Source of the DNA: CAVRXQ01 sp963838845
Lineage (GTDB): Bacteria; Actinomycetota; Acidimicrobiia; Acidimicrobiales; Bog-793
Assembly (NCBI GenBank): GCA_963838845.1
Contig: CAWISR010000003.1
Span: forward strand, 1,240,001 to 1,304,000
DNA length: 64,000 nt
Reading direction: 5' to 3'
Positions 54,561 to 63,365 of the stretch are shown here, one piece after another. Each line of letters opens with the position of its first letter. The stretch's first letter is position 1. The notes under the pieces were generated by a model, which worked only from the letters and a program-made list of their open reading frames with translations, was not told the origin of the DNA and searched no databases. The translations under genes and the position numbers were made by a program.

Positions 54561-55664
54561 TCATGTCCGATTGCCGACTTTGAGCGGGAGAACGTCAAGA
54601 CTGCGCGCTAGCCGGCGAAGCTCCTCGTAGAGAGCGCTCGGCAGTGGGATCCCGTTCTTGATACGCCTCTCGTATGTCCTCCATCCGAGCTCACCGGGTA
54701 CAAAGACTTCACCACCGAGCTCCGACGGCGAGGAGTGCTTGATCTGGGAGCACAGGACCTCGACCAGGGTCTCGAAAGTGCGGCGGTCGACGAAGAAGGT
54801 GGGCTCGACGGCGAGGAGGAAATGGCCCACTCCTCCGGTCGCCATCCGATGGCAGTTCGAGTCCTTACCGATGGGCGAGTCGCTCAGAGCCGCCGAAAGC
54901 ACCTCGGCCACCACCGACAGGCCGTATCCCTTCTGCTTGCCGATCGCGACGAGGATCCCCGAGCGCATCGCGGACCCGGGGTCGGTCGTGGGGCGTCCCT
55001 TCGAGTCGAGGGCGAGACCGGGCGCGAGCTTGCTTCCGGCGAGCGAGGCCATCGCGGCGGCTCCGAAGCCCGCCTCGGTGAGGGCTATGTCGACGACAAT
55101 CGGGCGGCTGCTCGGGCGGGGGACTGCGACCGCGTACGGGTTGTTACCGACCACCGCCTCACTCGAGCCCGGCGGCGCGATCTGTGGCAGCGAGTTTGTG
55201 GTGACGACACCTATCGCGCCGGCCTCAGCCGCTTTGAGGGGGAACGCAGCCGCCATGCCGAAGTGGTGGCTGTTGCGCACTGACACGCAGCCGAGTCCCA
55301 TCTGTTTCGCGGTCTTCACCGCGATGGACATGCCTTCGAGAGCGGGCCGGTACCCGTAGCCGCCGTCGGCATCGATCACCGTCACCGCCCCCGACTCCCG
55401 AGAAACCTTCACGTCTGGGCGTGGGTTAATTTCCCCAGCCGCGATCGCTTCGGTGTACTGCATGAGCCTGAAGACACCATGGCTCCGCACCCCGCGCAGG
55501 TCGGCGAGGACCAGGCATTGCGCGATCGCTCGCGCGTCGAGCTTTCTAAGTCCATTCGCCTCGAGCACCGAGGTTGCAAAGCTGGTGAGGTTCGGCGCTG
55601 TGACACGCGGGGTGCCTGGCGGATCGTCGGTGTCGTCGGGGAGGCAATGCCAGTACGTCTTCAC
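54561..55664 (-). CDS. Ldh2-family NAD(P)-dependent oxidoreductase
   Basis: This malate/L-lactate dehydrogenase type 2 protein has about 367 aa if started at the GTG at 55664. DLRGVRSHGVFRL and VRNSHHFGMAAAFPLKA contain the conserved catalytic and NAD-contact residues, and NPYAVAVPRPSSRP the dinucleotide loop. A longer frame from 55718 would overlap the HyuB end by 20 bp and add an unmatched segment, so I favour the later start, though its ribosome site is weak. The family oxidises 2-hydroxy acids such as ureidoglycolate, lactate or sulfolactate; ureidoglycolate would suit the hydantoinase/PuuE surroundings but is speculation. Confidence 0.78.
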   Translation of the reverse strand: MKTYWHCLPDDTDDPPGTPRVTAPNLTSFATSVLEANGLRKLDARAIAQCLVLADLRGVRSHGVFRLMQYTEAIAAGEINPRPDVKVSRESGAVTVIDADGGYGYRPALEGMSIAVKTAKQMGLGCVSVRNSHHFGMAAAFPLKAAEAGAIGVVTTNSLPQIAPPGSSEAVVGNNPYAVAVPRPSSRPIVVDIALTEAGFGAAAMASLAGSKLAPGLALDSKGRPTTDPGSAMRSGILVAIGKQKGYGLSVVAEVLSAALSDSPIGKDSNCHRMATGGVGHFLLAVEPTFFVDRRTFETLVEVLCSQIKHSSPSELGGEVFVPGELGWRTYERRIKNGIPLPSALYEELRRLARSLDVLPLKVGNRT

Positions 55665-55698
55665 GCCTCGCTGGGCGCCGGAATCAGAACGCGTCGGA

Positions 55699-57375
55699 TC
55701 AGCACGCGGATTGCGCATCGACCACAGAGGGCTGCCCGTAGATGGTGCTTGCCGCGTCGGGTGTCACGTACCCGTTCTCCACGTCCCGGCGCAACAGCTC
55801 CGGGTCGCGCTCGCTCGGTGGTCCGTAGCCGCCACCTCCGGGGGTGTGCATCCTCACCACCTCCCCGGGCTTCACCTCCGTGCGCGACTTCGGTCGGATC
55901 GGCTCGGCCGACCCGGACCTTGAGAGCACATTCGGCGACCCCGGAAGACCCCCGAAGCGCCCGAGTGGCGGATGCTCGACCCGGTCGGTCATCATCGACA
56001 ATCTCGCGGGGATCTCTCCGCGTAGTTCGATTTCCGTCGCGACGCCAAGACCACCGCGGAACCTGCCGGCTCCTCCCGAGTCGGCGATGAGGGCTCTGCG
56101 ACGAAACAACAGAGGCGTGTTCGTCTCCACGATCTCCGCGGCGGTCGTGCCCGCGTTCGACGGCCAAGGCGCGGCCGAGAGCCCGTCCATGTCGCAATTG
56201 GCGCCCATGCCTCCAGACAGAAGGAATGCGGCCCCGAATTTGGTCCCGTCGGGGCGAAGACCGGTGAAGACGAAGCGCGGACATGGCGATCCGCTGTCCG
56301 CGAGTACGCGGTCAGGGACCACCTGTGCCAACGCGCCCGAGACGACTGCCGAGAGGTAGTGCCCGATCATCTGTCTCGCTGCGACAGCCGCCGGGTACTT
56401 GGAATTCACGATGGTGCCCTCAGGAGCGGTCATCGTGATGGGCCGGTACGAGCCCTCGTTGTTCGGCACGTCCGGGCACAGAGCGCACTTCACCGGGTAG
56501 ACGCTCATCGCGTACGAATGGTTGAAGGAGTCGTTGATCGCCCAGTCCGTCTGAGGCGAGGAGCCAGTCCAGTCGATGTGCATCTCGCTTCCCGAGACGG
56601 TGAGGGAGACTCTCAGCACGAGTGGGTCGACGACACCGTCGATCTCGATCTCGTGCACATACGTCCCGTCCTCGATGGCGGCGATCGCCGAGCGCATCGC
56701 CGACTCCGAACGCCGCTGTATCTCGGCGAAGATCGAGCCGGGGTCGTCGATGCCCATTTCGTCGAGGAACTCGTTGAGACGGCGGGCGCCAACGTCCATG
56801 CACGCCAGTTGAGCCCAGATGTCTCCCCTCACCTGCTCCGGGAGCCGAACGTTGGCCATGATCACCCGGAGGAGGTCCTCGTTGAACCCACCCTCGGTAG
56901 CGAGCTTCGAAAGCGGTATCCGCAGACCCTCTTCGAAGAGCTCCTTACTGTCTGCCGACCAAATCGCGCCTCCGATATCCGCCCAGTGGCCGATGCACCC
57001 CACGTACGCGACGATGCGTCCGGAACGGAATACCGGCCGCACCATCGTCACGTCGGGCAGGTGACCCGTCCCGAGCCAGGGATCGTTCGTCCCGAGCACG
57101 TCGCCAGGGCAGAGGGTGTGCGCCGGGATGATCTCGAGGGCGGCCCGCAGGGTACGCGGGAGCGTCCCTACGAACGAGGGCATACTGCGCTGGGACTGTG
57201 TGACCGAGCCCCCTTGTTCGTCGAGCAGCACGACCCCGAAGTCGAATGCCTCGCGGATGATTGGTGAGAAGCAGGTCCGCACCAGCGTCACCTCTGCTTC
57301 GTCGGTCAGCGCCTGAAGACGCTCCCAGGCGATCTCGAGCGTGACCGGGTCGAAGGTGATGCTGTCCGTGCTCAC
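55699..57375 (-). CDS. hyuB: Hydantoinase B/oxoprolinase subunit HyuB
   Basis: This 558-aa protein is of standard length. It has TLVRTCFSPIIREAFDFG near the N-terminus, GDVLGTNDPWLGTGHLPDV, and the Gly-rich C-terminus HTPGGGGYGPPSERDPELL. Together with HyuA it hydrolyses cyclic imides, lactams or 5-oxoproline-like rings with ATP. The GTG start overlaps the aminotransferase stop (GTGA), which separates hyuB from hyuA, an unusual insertion into this pair. Confidence 0.88.
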   Translation of the reverse strand: MSTDSITFDPVTLEIAWERLQALTDEAEVTLVRTCFSPIIREAFDFGVVLLDEQGGSVTQSQRSMPSFVGTLPRTLRAALEIIPAHTLCPGDVLGTNDPWLGTGHLPDVTMVRPVFRSGRIVAYVGCIGHWADIGGAIWSADSKELFEEGLRIPLSKLATEGGFNEDLLRVIMANVRLPEQVRGDIWAQLACMDVGARRLNEFLDEMGIDDPGSIFAEIQRRSESAMRSAIAAIEDGTYVHEIEIDGVVDPLVLRVSLTVSGSEMHIDWTGSSPQTDWAINDSFNHSYAMSVYPVKCALCPDVPNNEGSYRPITMTAPEGTIVNSKYPAAVAARQMIGHYLSAVVSGALAQVVPDRVLADSGSPCPRFVFTGLRPDGTKFGAAFLLSGGMGANCDMDGLSAAPWPSNAGTTAAEIVETNTPLLFRRRALIADSGGAGRFRGGLGVATEIELRGEIPARLSMMTDRVEHPPLGRFGGLPGSPNVLSRSGSAEPIRPKSRTEVKPGEVVRMHTPGGGGYGPPSERDPELLRRDVENGYVTPDAASTIYGQPSVVDAQSAC

Positions 57376-58325
57376 AAGTCGGCCCCCTTTAGCTCGGTAG
57401 AGGCTTGCGATGTCATGACGTACTCGCGATAACCGTGGTACAGCTCTTTCGTGATCTGTCCAACCCTTCCCGAGCCGACGGCGCGTCCGTCGATCTCCAC
57501 GACGGGGGTGAGCTCTGTTCCGGTCCCGGTGAGGAAGATCTCGTCGGCGGCGGCGGCACCGGATGGGGTCAGATCACGCTCCTCCACGACGATCCCGCGA
57601 GCTCGCGCCAGCTCCATCACGGTGTGGCGCGTGATCCCCACGAGGCAAGCATTGTCACGCGGGGTGAGCACCGCACCGTCTTTCACAACGAACACATTTG
57701 CCGCGCTCGCCTCTGCCAGGTGCCCATCGGCGTCAAGCATCAGCGAGTCGTCTACTCCACGGCGGAGGGCCTCCAAGCGAGCGAGGAGGTTGTTCCCGTA
57801 ATTGAGGCTCTTTATCTGGGGATCGATGGCGTCGCTGTTGATTTGGCGCACCGAGGACGTGATCAAGCGCGCGCCCCTCATCGAAGCGGGCGCAATCGGA
57901 CCTCCCACGAACACGATGTTGCTGCCGCCGCTGCAGAACCTGGGATCGAGGCGTGGAGGGAACCGGTCACCGCGCGTGACGATCGGGCGAAAGTGAAAGC
58001 CGTCGAAGACGTTGTTCGCACGGAGCCATGTCAAGATCTCATGAGTGAGCTCGTGTGGCCTCATCCCGACGTCGATCTCGAAGGCTTCGGCCGAGCGGTA
58101 CAGCCGCGCCACGTGCTGTTCGAGGTGCAACACCCGACCGTCGTAGACACGGATTCCCTCGAACACTCCGTCGGCGAAATTGAGGCCGCTGTCGAAAACA
58201 GATATCCGTGCCTGTGCCTGAGGGACATGACTCCCGTTGAGGTAAACGAGCAGATCGGCGGCCTCCGAATGGCCACCGGCGTCCTTGGGCGATCTCGCCT
58301 CGTTCAAGGAACCGGAACCGGGCAC
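57372..58325 (-). CDS. Class IV aminotransferase (branched-chain type)
   Basis: This 317-aa PLP enzyme has GVFEGIRVYDGRVLHLEQH, the PLP Lys in QIKSLNYGNNLLARLEA, LAEASAANVFVVKDG and the Thr-rich FLTGTGTELTPV. This is the IlvE/D-amino-acid aminotransferase fold; the sequence does not decide chirality. Its place between hyuA and hyuB suggests that the ring-opened product is an amino acid that it deaminates. Confidence 0.85.
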   Translation of the reverse strand: MPGSGSLNEARSPKDAGGHSEAADLLVYLNGSHVPQAQARISVFDSGLNFADGVFEGIRVYDGRVLHLEQHVARLYRSAEAFEIDVGMRPHELTHEILTWLRANNVFDGFHFRPIVTRGDRFPPRLDPRFCSGGSNIVFVGGPIAPASMRGARLITSSVRQINSDAIDPQIKSLNYGNNLLARLEALRRGVDDSLMLDADGHLAEASAANVFVVKDGAVLTPRDNACLVGITRHTVMELARARGIVVEERDLTPSGAAAADEIFLTGTGTELTPVVEIDGRAVGSGRVGQITKELYHGYREYVMTSQASTELKGADL

Positions 58326-58399
58326 ACGCGCTCCTCACATCCCCAACTGCTCATTCTCTCCACCTGCTCATCTCGGTCGAGCTTCGTTCAGCGAGTCGG

Positions 58400-60463
58400 T
58401 CAAGCCTCCATATATATGGTGATGTTCCCGAGCGCGTCGACGACCCAGGTCGCGCTCGGTCCAACTGCGATCGTGGACTCGCGCTCTTCAATCAGTGCCG
58501 GGCCCTTGCCCCGGTCGCCGTCTGCGAGCTGGTATCGGTCGTACACCGGAGCGATGGCGTAATCCTCGAGCTCGGGGAAGTACACGGACCGCTCGCCTTT
58601 CACGGCCTCACCTTTCAGCCCCCCAGGGAACGAGATGTCTTCGGATCCGCCGGTGACTGTGGCCGTGAGCCTCCAGTGCAGAGCCTCCGCCGGCGAGTCT
58701 TCGAGGTGCGCGCCATAGCGGTGCTTGTACGCCGCATCGAAGGCTTCCCGCAGCGCCTTCTCTATCGAGGAATCGAGCTCTGCCTCGGGCAGCGCGACGG
58801 GGACCTCGTAACCCTGGCCCGAGTACCTCATGTCCACTCGCCGCTGGAATTGGACCGAGCTTGGGTCGGCCCCCGCGCGTTCGAGGAGGTCCAGGGCCTG
58901 TGCATCCATCTCGTCGAACTGAGCGCGGACCTTCGTCCAGTCGAGCTTGTCGATGCGTCCGGCGAAGGTCCGGGACAGGTCGACGGAGAAGGGTGAGACG
59001 AGAAAGCCCAAGGCCGAAGCGACACCCGCCGCGGGCGGGCAAAGTATGTTGCCGATCCGCAGCAGGCGAGCGATCTCGTATGCGTGCACGGGTCCTGCTC
59101 CACCGAACGCAACCAGAGTGAAGTTCCTCGGGTCGCGTCCGCGCTCTACGACGTTGGTGCGGATGGCCAGTGCCATCTGATGGTTGACCACGTCGAACAT
59201 CCCTCGCGCGCATTGCTCGGCACCGATGCCAAGGCTCTCTCCCAATGCGCTAAGGGCAGCGGTGGACCTCTCGGGGTATAGCTCCATCGTGCCGCCGAGG
59301 AAGTAGGCAGCGTTGAGGTACCCGAGGTGGAGGTCGGCGTCGGTGACGGTCGCGTCTTGTCCCTTCCCGTAACAGGCCGGGCCGGGGTCCGCTCCCGCGC
59401 TCAAAGGACCCACCTTCAACAGCCCGAGCGGGTCTCGGTAGCCGATCGAACCACCTCCGGTGCCGATCTCGGTTATCTCGATCGTGGGCAACTTCAAGGG
59501 GAGGCCGCTACCTCGCTTGAGGCGGGCCATCCGGGCCACCTCGATCTCGGGGACTTGAAGGGGAGCGCCGCGCTCAATCAGGCTGACCTTGGCCGTCGTG
59601 CCGCCCATGTCGAAGGAGATCAGGTTTTCGATGCCGCGCCGGCGTCCGAGGAACGCGGCGGCCATCACCCCGCCGGCGGGCCCGGACTCGACGAGCTGGA
59701 TCGCAAGCTCGGAGGCAAGCGAGGCGGACGTGACGCCCCCTTGGGAGAGCATGACGAAGAGCTGCCCCGCGGACCCGAAGTCCGAAAGACCCTTTTCGAG
59801 ATGGGCCATGTACCGCCGTACGAGCGGCTTCACGTAGGCATTGGCGACCGTCGTCGAGGTTCGCTCGAACTCGCGCCACTCCGGCGCGACATCGGAGGAC
59901 AAACTCACGTCCATATTTGGAGCTTCCTCTGCGACGATCTCCGCGATTCGCTTCTCGTGAGCGGGGTTCGCGTAGGAGTGGAGCAACGAGATAGCGACGC
60001 TCTCGATCCCGAGATCGGTCAGACGTCGAACAAGCTCCCTCGCCGCAGCTTCGTCGAGGGGCTCGAGCTCCGACCCGTCCGCCAAGACCCTCTCGGATAC
60101 CTCGAACCGCAGCGGCCGAGGGACCAGAGGCTCGGGACGCTCGAGTCTCAGGTCATAGAGGTCGTAACGTGCCTCACGGCCGATTTCCAGGACATCAGCG
60201 AAACCCTTGGTCGTGATGAGAGCCGTCGGCGAGCCTCGACGTTCGATGATCGAGTTGGCAACGAGGGTCGTCCCGTGGATGAACCGAGCGACATCGCGCA
60301 GCTCACGTTCATGAAGTTCGGCGAACTCGCCGAGGCCCTCCAGCACTCCCCGCGAGGGATCGGAAGGCGTGGTAAGCCGCTTGAACACCGAGACCGACCC
60401 GGAGTTGTCAACCAGCACGAAGTCCGTGAAGGTCCCACCGACGTCGATGCCGACGGACTGCAC
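58400..60463 (-). CDS. hyuA: Hydantoinase A/oxoprolinase subunit HyuA
   Basis: This 687-aa ATP-dependent ring-opening subunit has the usual length. GIDVGGTFTDFVLVDNSG is the first phosphate loop, GTTLVANSIIERRG the second element, SFDMGGTTAKVSLI the second ATP loop, and VAFGGAGPVHAYEIARLL the adenosine motif. The start is a GTG at 60463 that overlaps the stop of the upstream threonine-aldolase-like gene by one base. With HyuB it would open a hydantoin, lactam or similar ring. Confidence 0.9.
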   Translation of the reverse strand: MQSVGIDVGGTFTDFVLVDNSGSVSVFKRLTTPSDPSRGVLEGLGEFAELHERELRDVARFIHGTTLVANSIIERRGSPTALITTKGFADVLEIGREARYDLYDLRLERPEPLVPRPLRFEVSERVLADGSELEPLDEAAARELVRRLTDLGIESVAISLLHSYANPAHEKRIAEIVAEEAPNMDVSLSSDVAPEWREFERTSTTVANAYVKPLVRRYMAHLEKGLSDFGSAGQLFVMLSQGGVTSASLASELAIQLVESGPAGGVMAAAFLGRRRGIENLISFDMGGTTAKVSLIERGAPLQVPEIEVARMARLKRGSGLPLKLPTIEITEIGTGGGSIGYRDPLGLLKVGPLSAGADPGPACYGKGQDATVTDADLHLGYLNAAYFLGGTMELYPERSTAALSALGESLGIGAEQCARGMFDVVNHQMALAIRTNVVERGRDPRNFTLVAFGGAGPVHAYEIARLLRIGNILCPPAAGVASALGFLVSPFSVDLSRTFAGRIDKLDWTKVRAQFDEMDAQALDLLERAGADPSSVQFQRRVDMRYSGQGYEVPVALPEAELDSSIEKALREAFDAAYKHRYGAHLEDSPAEALHWRLTATVTGGSEDISFPGGLKGEAVKGERSVYFPELEDYAIAPVYDRYQLADGDRGKGPALIEERESTIAVGPSATWVVDALGNITIYMEA

Positions 60464-61503
60464 TAGCGCACCCCGTCGTTTGCGCCGACCGGGGCCAGTT
60501 CCTCGGTGACCTCGTTGAGGATCGTGAGAGCATCACGGATGTCACCGTCGTCGATCTCCAGATGGGTCATCATCTTGAACACCATGGGTTCGCGCAGCGT
60601 TGTGAGGACGCCGCGAGCTTCGAGAGCGTCGACGAAGTCGGATGCCGGGCGTCCCGCGTTAGCGGTGGAGACCTTGACCAGGTTCGTTTCGGGCTTCTGG
60701 ACCGTGAGGCCCCGGGCACCCGCCAGGCCGTCCGCGAGCATCGAAGCTCTGCGATGATCGTCGGCGAGCCGATCGACCATGTTGTCGAGAGCGAAGAGCG
60801 CGGCCGCCGCAAAGAGTCCCCCCCGATGCATGCCCGCAGCGCCGAGCCACTTGAGCCCCTTGGACCTCGCCAGCTCGATGTCACGCTCGGACCCGCACAA
60901 CAGAGCCCCTAGCGGCGCTCCAAGTCCCTTGCTCAAGCTGATCGCGACCGTATCGACGTGACGCGTGTAGTCGATCAGTGGTCGCTGTGTCGCCACCGCC
61001 ACGTTGTGAAGGCGGGCGCCGTCCATGTGCACCCGGCAGCCGTGACGATGAGCGAGCGCCGCCAGATCCTCAATGTTCTCCACCGGGACGATGGTCCCGC
61101 CGTGGTCGTTGTGAGGGTTCTCGATTCCGATGAGCGTGGGCTTGGGATGTGCTGGTCCGCGCCAGAAGGTGAGCATCTCCTCCACGCGCTCTAGCGGCAT
61201 CGCGCCGCACTCGCTCTCGACGAGACGCGGGAACAGTCCGCACACATACGAGAGGTTCCAACCTTCGATCCACACCATGTGCATGTCTGCGTCGAGGATC
61301 ACGTGGTCGCCACGGGAGGTACCGGCTAAGAGCGCCAGCAGGTTGGCGAGGCTGGCAGTGAAAACGAAGATGCTCGCCTCCTTGCCGGTCATCTCGGCAC
61401 CGACCTGTTCGAGACGATTGACGTAGGGGTCCTCGCCCTTCTGCGCCCAGCGAATTTCAGCTTCCTGCATGGCACGCCACATCGCAGGCGAGGGCCTCGT
61501 CAT
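60463..61503 (-). CDS. Threonine-aldolase-like PLP enzyme 1, N-terminus doubtful
   Basis: This 346-aa member of the beta-eliminating lyase/threonine aldolase group has HMDGARLHNVAVATQRP and the PLP Lys in AISLSKGLGAPLGALLCGS. The family usually starts IDLRSDTVTRP. Here RIDLRSEV is encoded directly upstream of the ATG at 61503 in the same frame, but without any usable start codon; the codon before ATC-GAT is CGG where the second copy at 63366 has GTG. It therefore probably starts at 61503 and lacks the first residues, or the original start has been lost. Confidence 0.8.
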   Translation of the reverse strand: MTRPSPAMWRAMQEAEIRWAQKGEDPYVNRLEQVGAEMTGKEASIFVFTASLANLLALLAGTSRGDHVILDADMHMVWIEGWNLSYVCGLFPRLVESECGAMPLERVEEMLTFWRGPAHPKPTLIGIENPHNDHGGTIVPVENIEDLAALAHRHGCRVHMDGARLHNVAVATQRPLIDYTRHVDTVAISLSKGLGAPLGALLCGSERDIELARSKGLKWLGAAGMHRGGLFAAAALFALDNMVDRLADDHRRASMLADGLAGARGLTVQKPETNLVKVSTANAGRPASDFVDALEARGVLTTLREPMVFKMMTHLEIDDGDIRDALTILNEVTEELAPVGANDGVR

Positions 61504-61835
61504 TACCTCAGACCTGAGATCGATCCGCCTCGGTATGGCCTTGCCCCCCTTTTTGCCCTGAAGTTAGAATGAGATTCTACAAAAGTCCCGCGGGCGCGGC
61601 AAACGGTCCTCGGGCCCGCGGAACTCTCGGCGGGTGCTCGTCGCTTCGCACGCGTATCGAAGATGGAGCATCGCCTGAGAACGCCAGAGCGTCATGTGCG
61701 CAGACAACTTCTGACGGTTGTCCTTGAGACCGCGTCGACGGGGCTTGCTTTGGGGCAGCTCCAAGGGCGAAGAGGACGCGCCGGGGCGAGGACTCCGAGA
61801 TTCGCCTCCGCGATGCATGCGACACGCCCGGAACC
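61504..61835. promoter_or_regulatory. Divergent control region with a perfect palindrome
   Basis: This interval lies between the leftward catabolic cluster and the rightward MFS gene. It contains TAGAATGAGATTCTA at 61565-61579, a perfect 6-bp inverted repeat around GAG, placed 62 bp before the threonine-aldolase-like start. The rest shows no gene or other site I can support. Confidence 0.5.
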
Positions 61836-63245
61836 GTGCGACTGATCGGATCTCGCGAGAACCGTCTTGCGACCAACGGCCCTCGCAATGCGGAGGAGAC
61901 CCGGCCCATGGCCATCTTCGCGGTCGCAGGGATTGCCCTCTTTCTTTCCGCCATCGACGCGACGATCGTCGCCACAGCCCTGTCGACACTGCACAAGTCG
62001 CTCGACGCCAGGATTACCTGGACCGGCTGGATTATCACCGTCTATCAGCTGGGCCAGGCAATTGCGATGCCACTCGTTGGACGCCTCAGCGATCAACTCG
62101 GGAGGCGTCGCCTCTTCATCGGAGCGATCTGTCTGTTCACGCTGACGTCACTGCTTTGCGGAATCGCGACCTCGGTCTACGAATTGATCGTCTTCCGGGC
62201 GCTCCAGGGACTCTGCGGCGGCGCTTTCCTGCCGTCGGCCACCGGGATAGTTTCCGACCACTTCGGGACAAACCGCGATCGGGCACTCGGGCTGTTCACT
62301 TCGATTTTCCCGTTTGGCAATGCGGTAGGGCCGATATTCGGTGGGCTCTTGATCGCGTTCTGGTCCTGGCGCGGCATCTTCCTCATCAATATTCCGATAG
62401 GTGTGGTGCTTGCGATCGTGGCCATCGCCGTGATCCCGCCTTCGACGAGGCGACCGGCGGCAAGGACCGACGTCGTCGCCGTGGTGCAGTTCGCTCTGGC
62501 CGCGCTCGGTCTCATGTTCGGCATGGCCAGCCTGGGGGACAAAGGGGCGTCGGTTTCGTCCCCGACGGTGGCGCTGCCTCTTGCAGTGTCGGTGCTCGCC
62601 GCGGCGTTCTTCCTCAACAGGGCCCGCAAGAACCCGGAGCCGCTCATTCCTCTGCGCCTGCTGCGCGGAGGCGGATTCTCCGCAATGAACGTGATCAATA
62701 TCGTGTTCGGTGCCTGCTCGCTCGGAGGAGCGACGCTGATCCCGCTCTTCGCTCAGGACCGATATCACATCTCGCCGTTGAGGTCGGGGACGCTGCTCAC
62801 AGCAAGGGCAGTCGGGATGATCGCGGTCGCCGCTCTCGCAACGTTTCTGCTGAGGCGTACCGGGTGCCGCCTTCCGATCGCCCTCGGCTTCACCGTGATC
62901 GGGGCCGGATTCGTGTTGATGGCCGTGTCACCATGGGCATTCGGGCCCTACTGGTGGCTAGCGGCCGGGGCCGCCGTGACCGGCGTGGGCTTTGGCATAT
63001 CGAATCCCGCCGCGAACAATGCCGGGCTCGCTCGCGCTCCAGCCGACGTAGGAGTGGTCGCGGGTCTTCGGGGGATGTTCCGACAGGCAGGAGGAATTAT
63101 CTGTATCTCGGTCGTCACCGCCTTCCTCGCCCGAAGTTCAACCGTCGGGCACACCCTTTCGGTGGCCTTCGTGATTCTCGGCATCATCACGTTCTCGGTC
63201 CTCCCGCTGATCCGAGCGGTTCCCGAGCAGCGCGGATCGTGGTGA
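61836..63245 (+). CDS. MFS exporter, DHA2 (EmrB/QacA) type
   Basis: This protein of up to 469 aa has about 14 membrane segments. LSAIDATIVATALSTLH is the DHA2 motif in TM1, GRLSDQLGRRRLFIGA motif A after TM2, GNAVGPIFGGLL motif C in TM5, and WRGIFLINIPIGV the DHA2 segment. The longest frame starts at a GTG at 61836; an ATG at 61908 begins just before TM1 and is equally possible. It probably exports a drug-like or pathway compound; it shares its upstream region with the catabolic cluster. Confidence 0.85.
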   Translation: MRLIGSRENRLATNGPRNAEETRPMAIFAVAGIALFLSAIDATIVATALSTLHKSLDARITWTGWIITVYQLGQAIAMPLVGRLSDQLGRRRLFIGAICLFTLTSLLCGIATSVYELIVFRALQGLCGGAFLPSATGIVSDHFGTNRDRALGLFTSIFPFGNAVGPIFGGLLIAFWSWRGIFLINIPIGVVLAIVAIAVIPPSTRRPAARTDVVAVVQFALAALGLMFGMASLGDKGASVSSPTVALPLAVSVLAAAFFLNRARKNPEPLIPLRLLRGGGFSAMNVINIVFGACSLGGATLIPLFAQDRYHISPLRSGTLLTARAVGMIAVAALATFLLRRTGCRLPIALGFTVIGAGFVLMAVSPWAFGPYWWLAAGAAVTGVGFGISNPAANNAGLARAPADVGVVAGLRGMFRQAGGIICISVVTAFLARSSTVGHTLSVAFVILGIITFSVLPLIRAVPEQRGSW

Positions 63246-63365
63246 ACGCTCCAACGGTCGACGCGGTGGGGCACCCCGACGGCGTCGCGGCTGTTGCGGG
63301 AAAAGCGCGCCACTCGTGAGACGCGAGAGTTTCATCGTTAGCGCGAAACTGAAGGAAGAAGAGCT

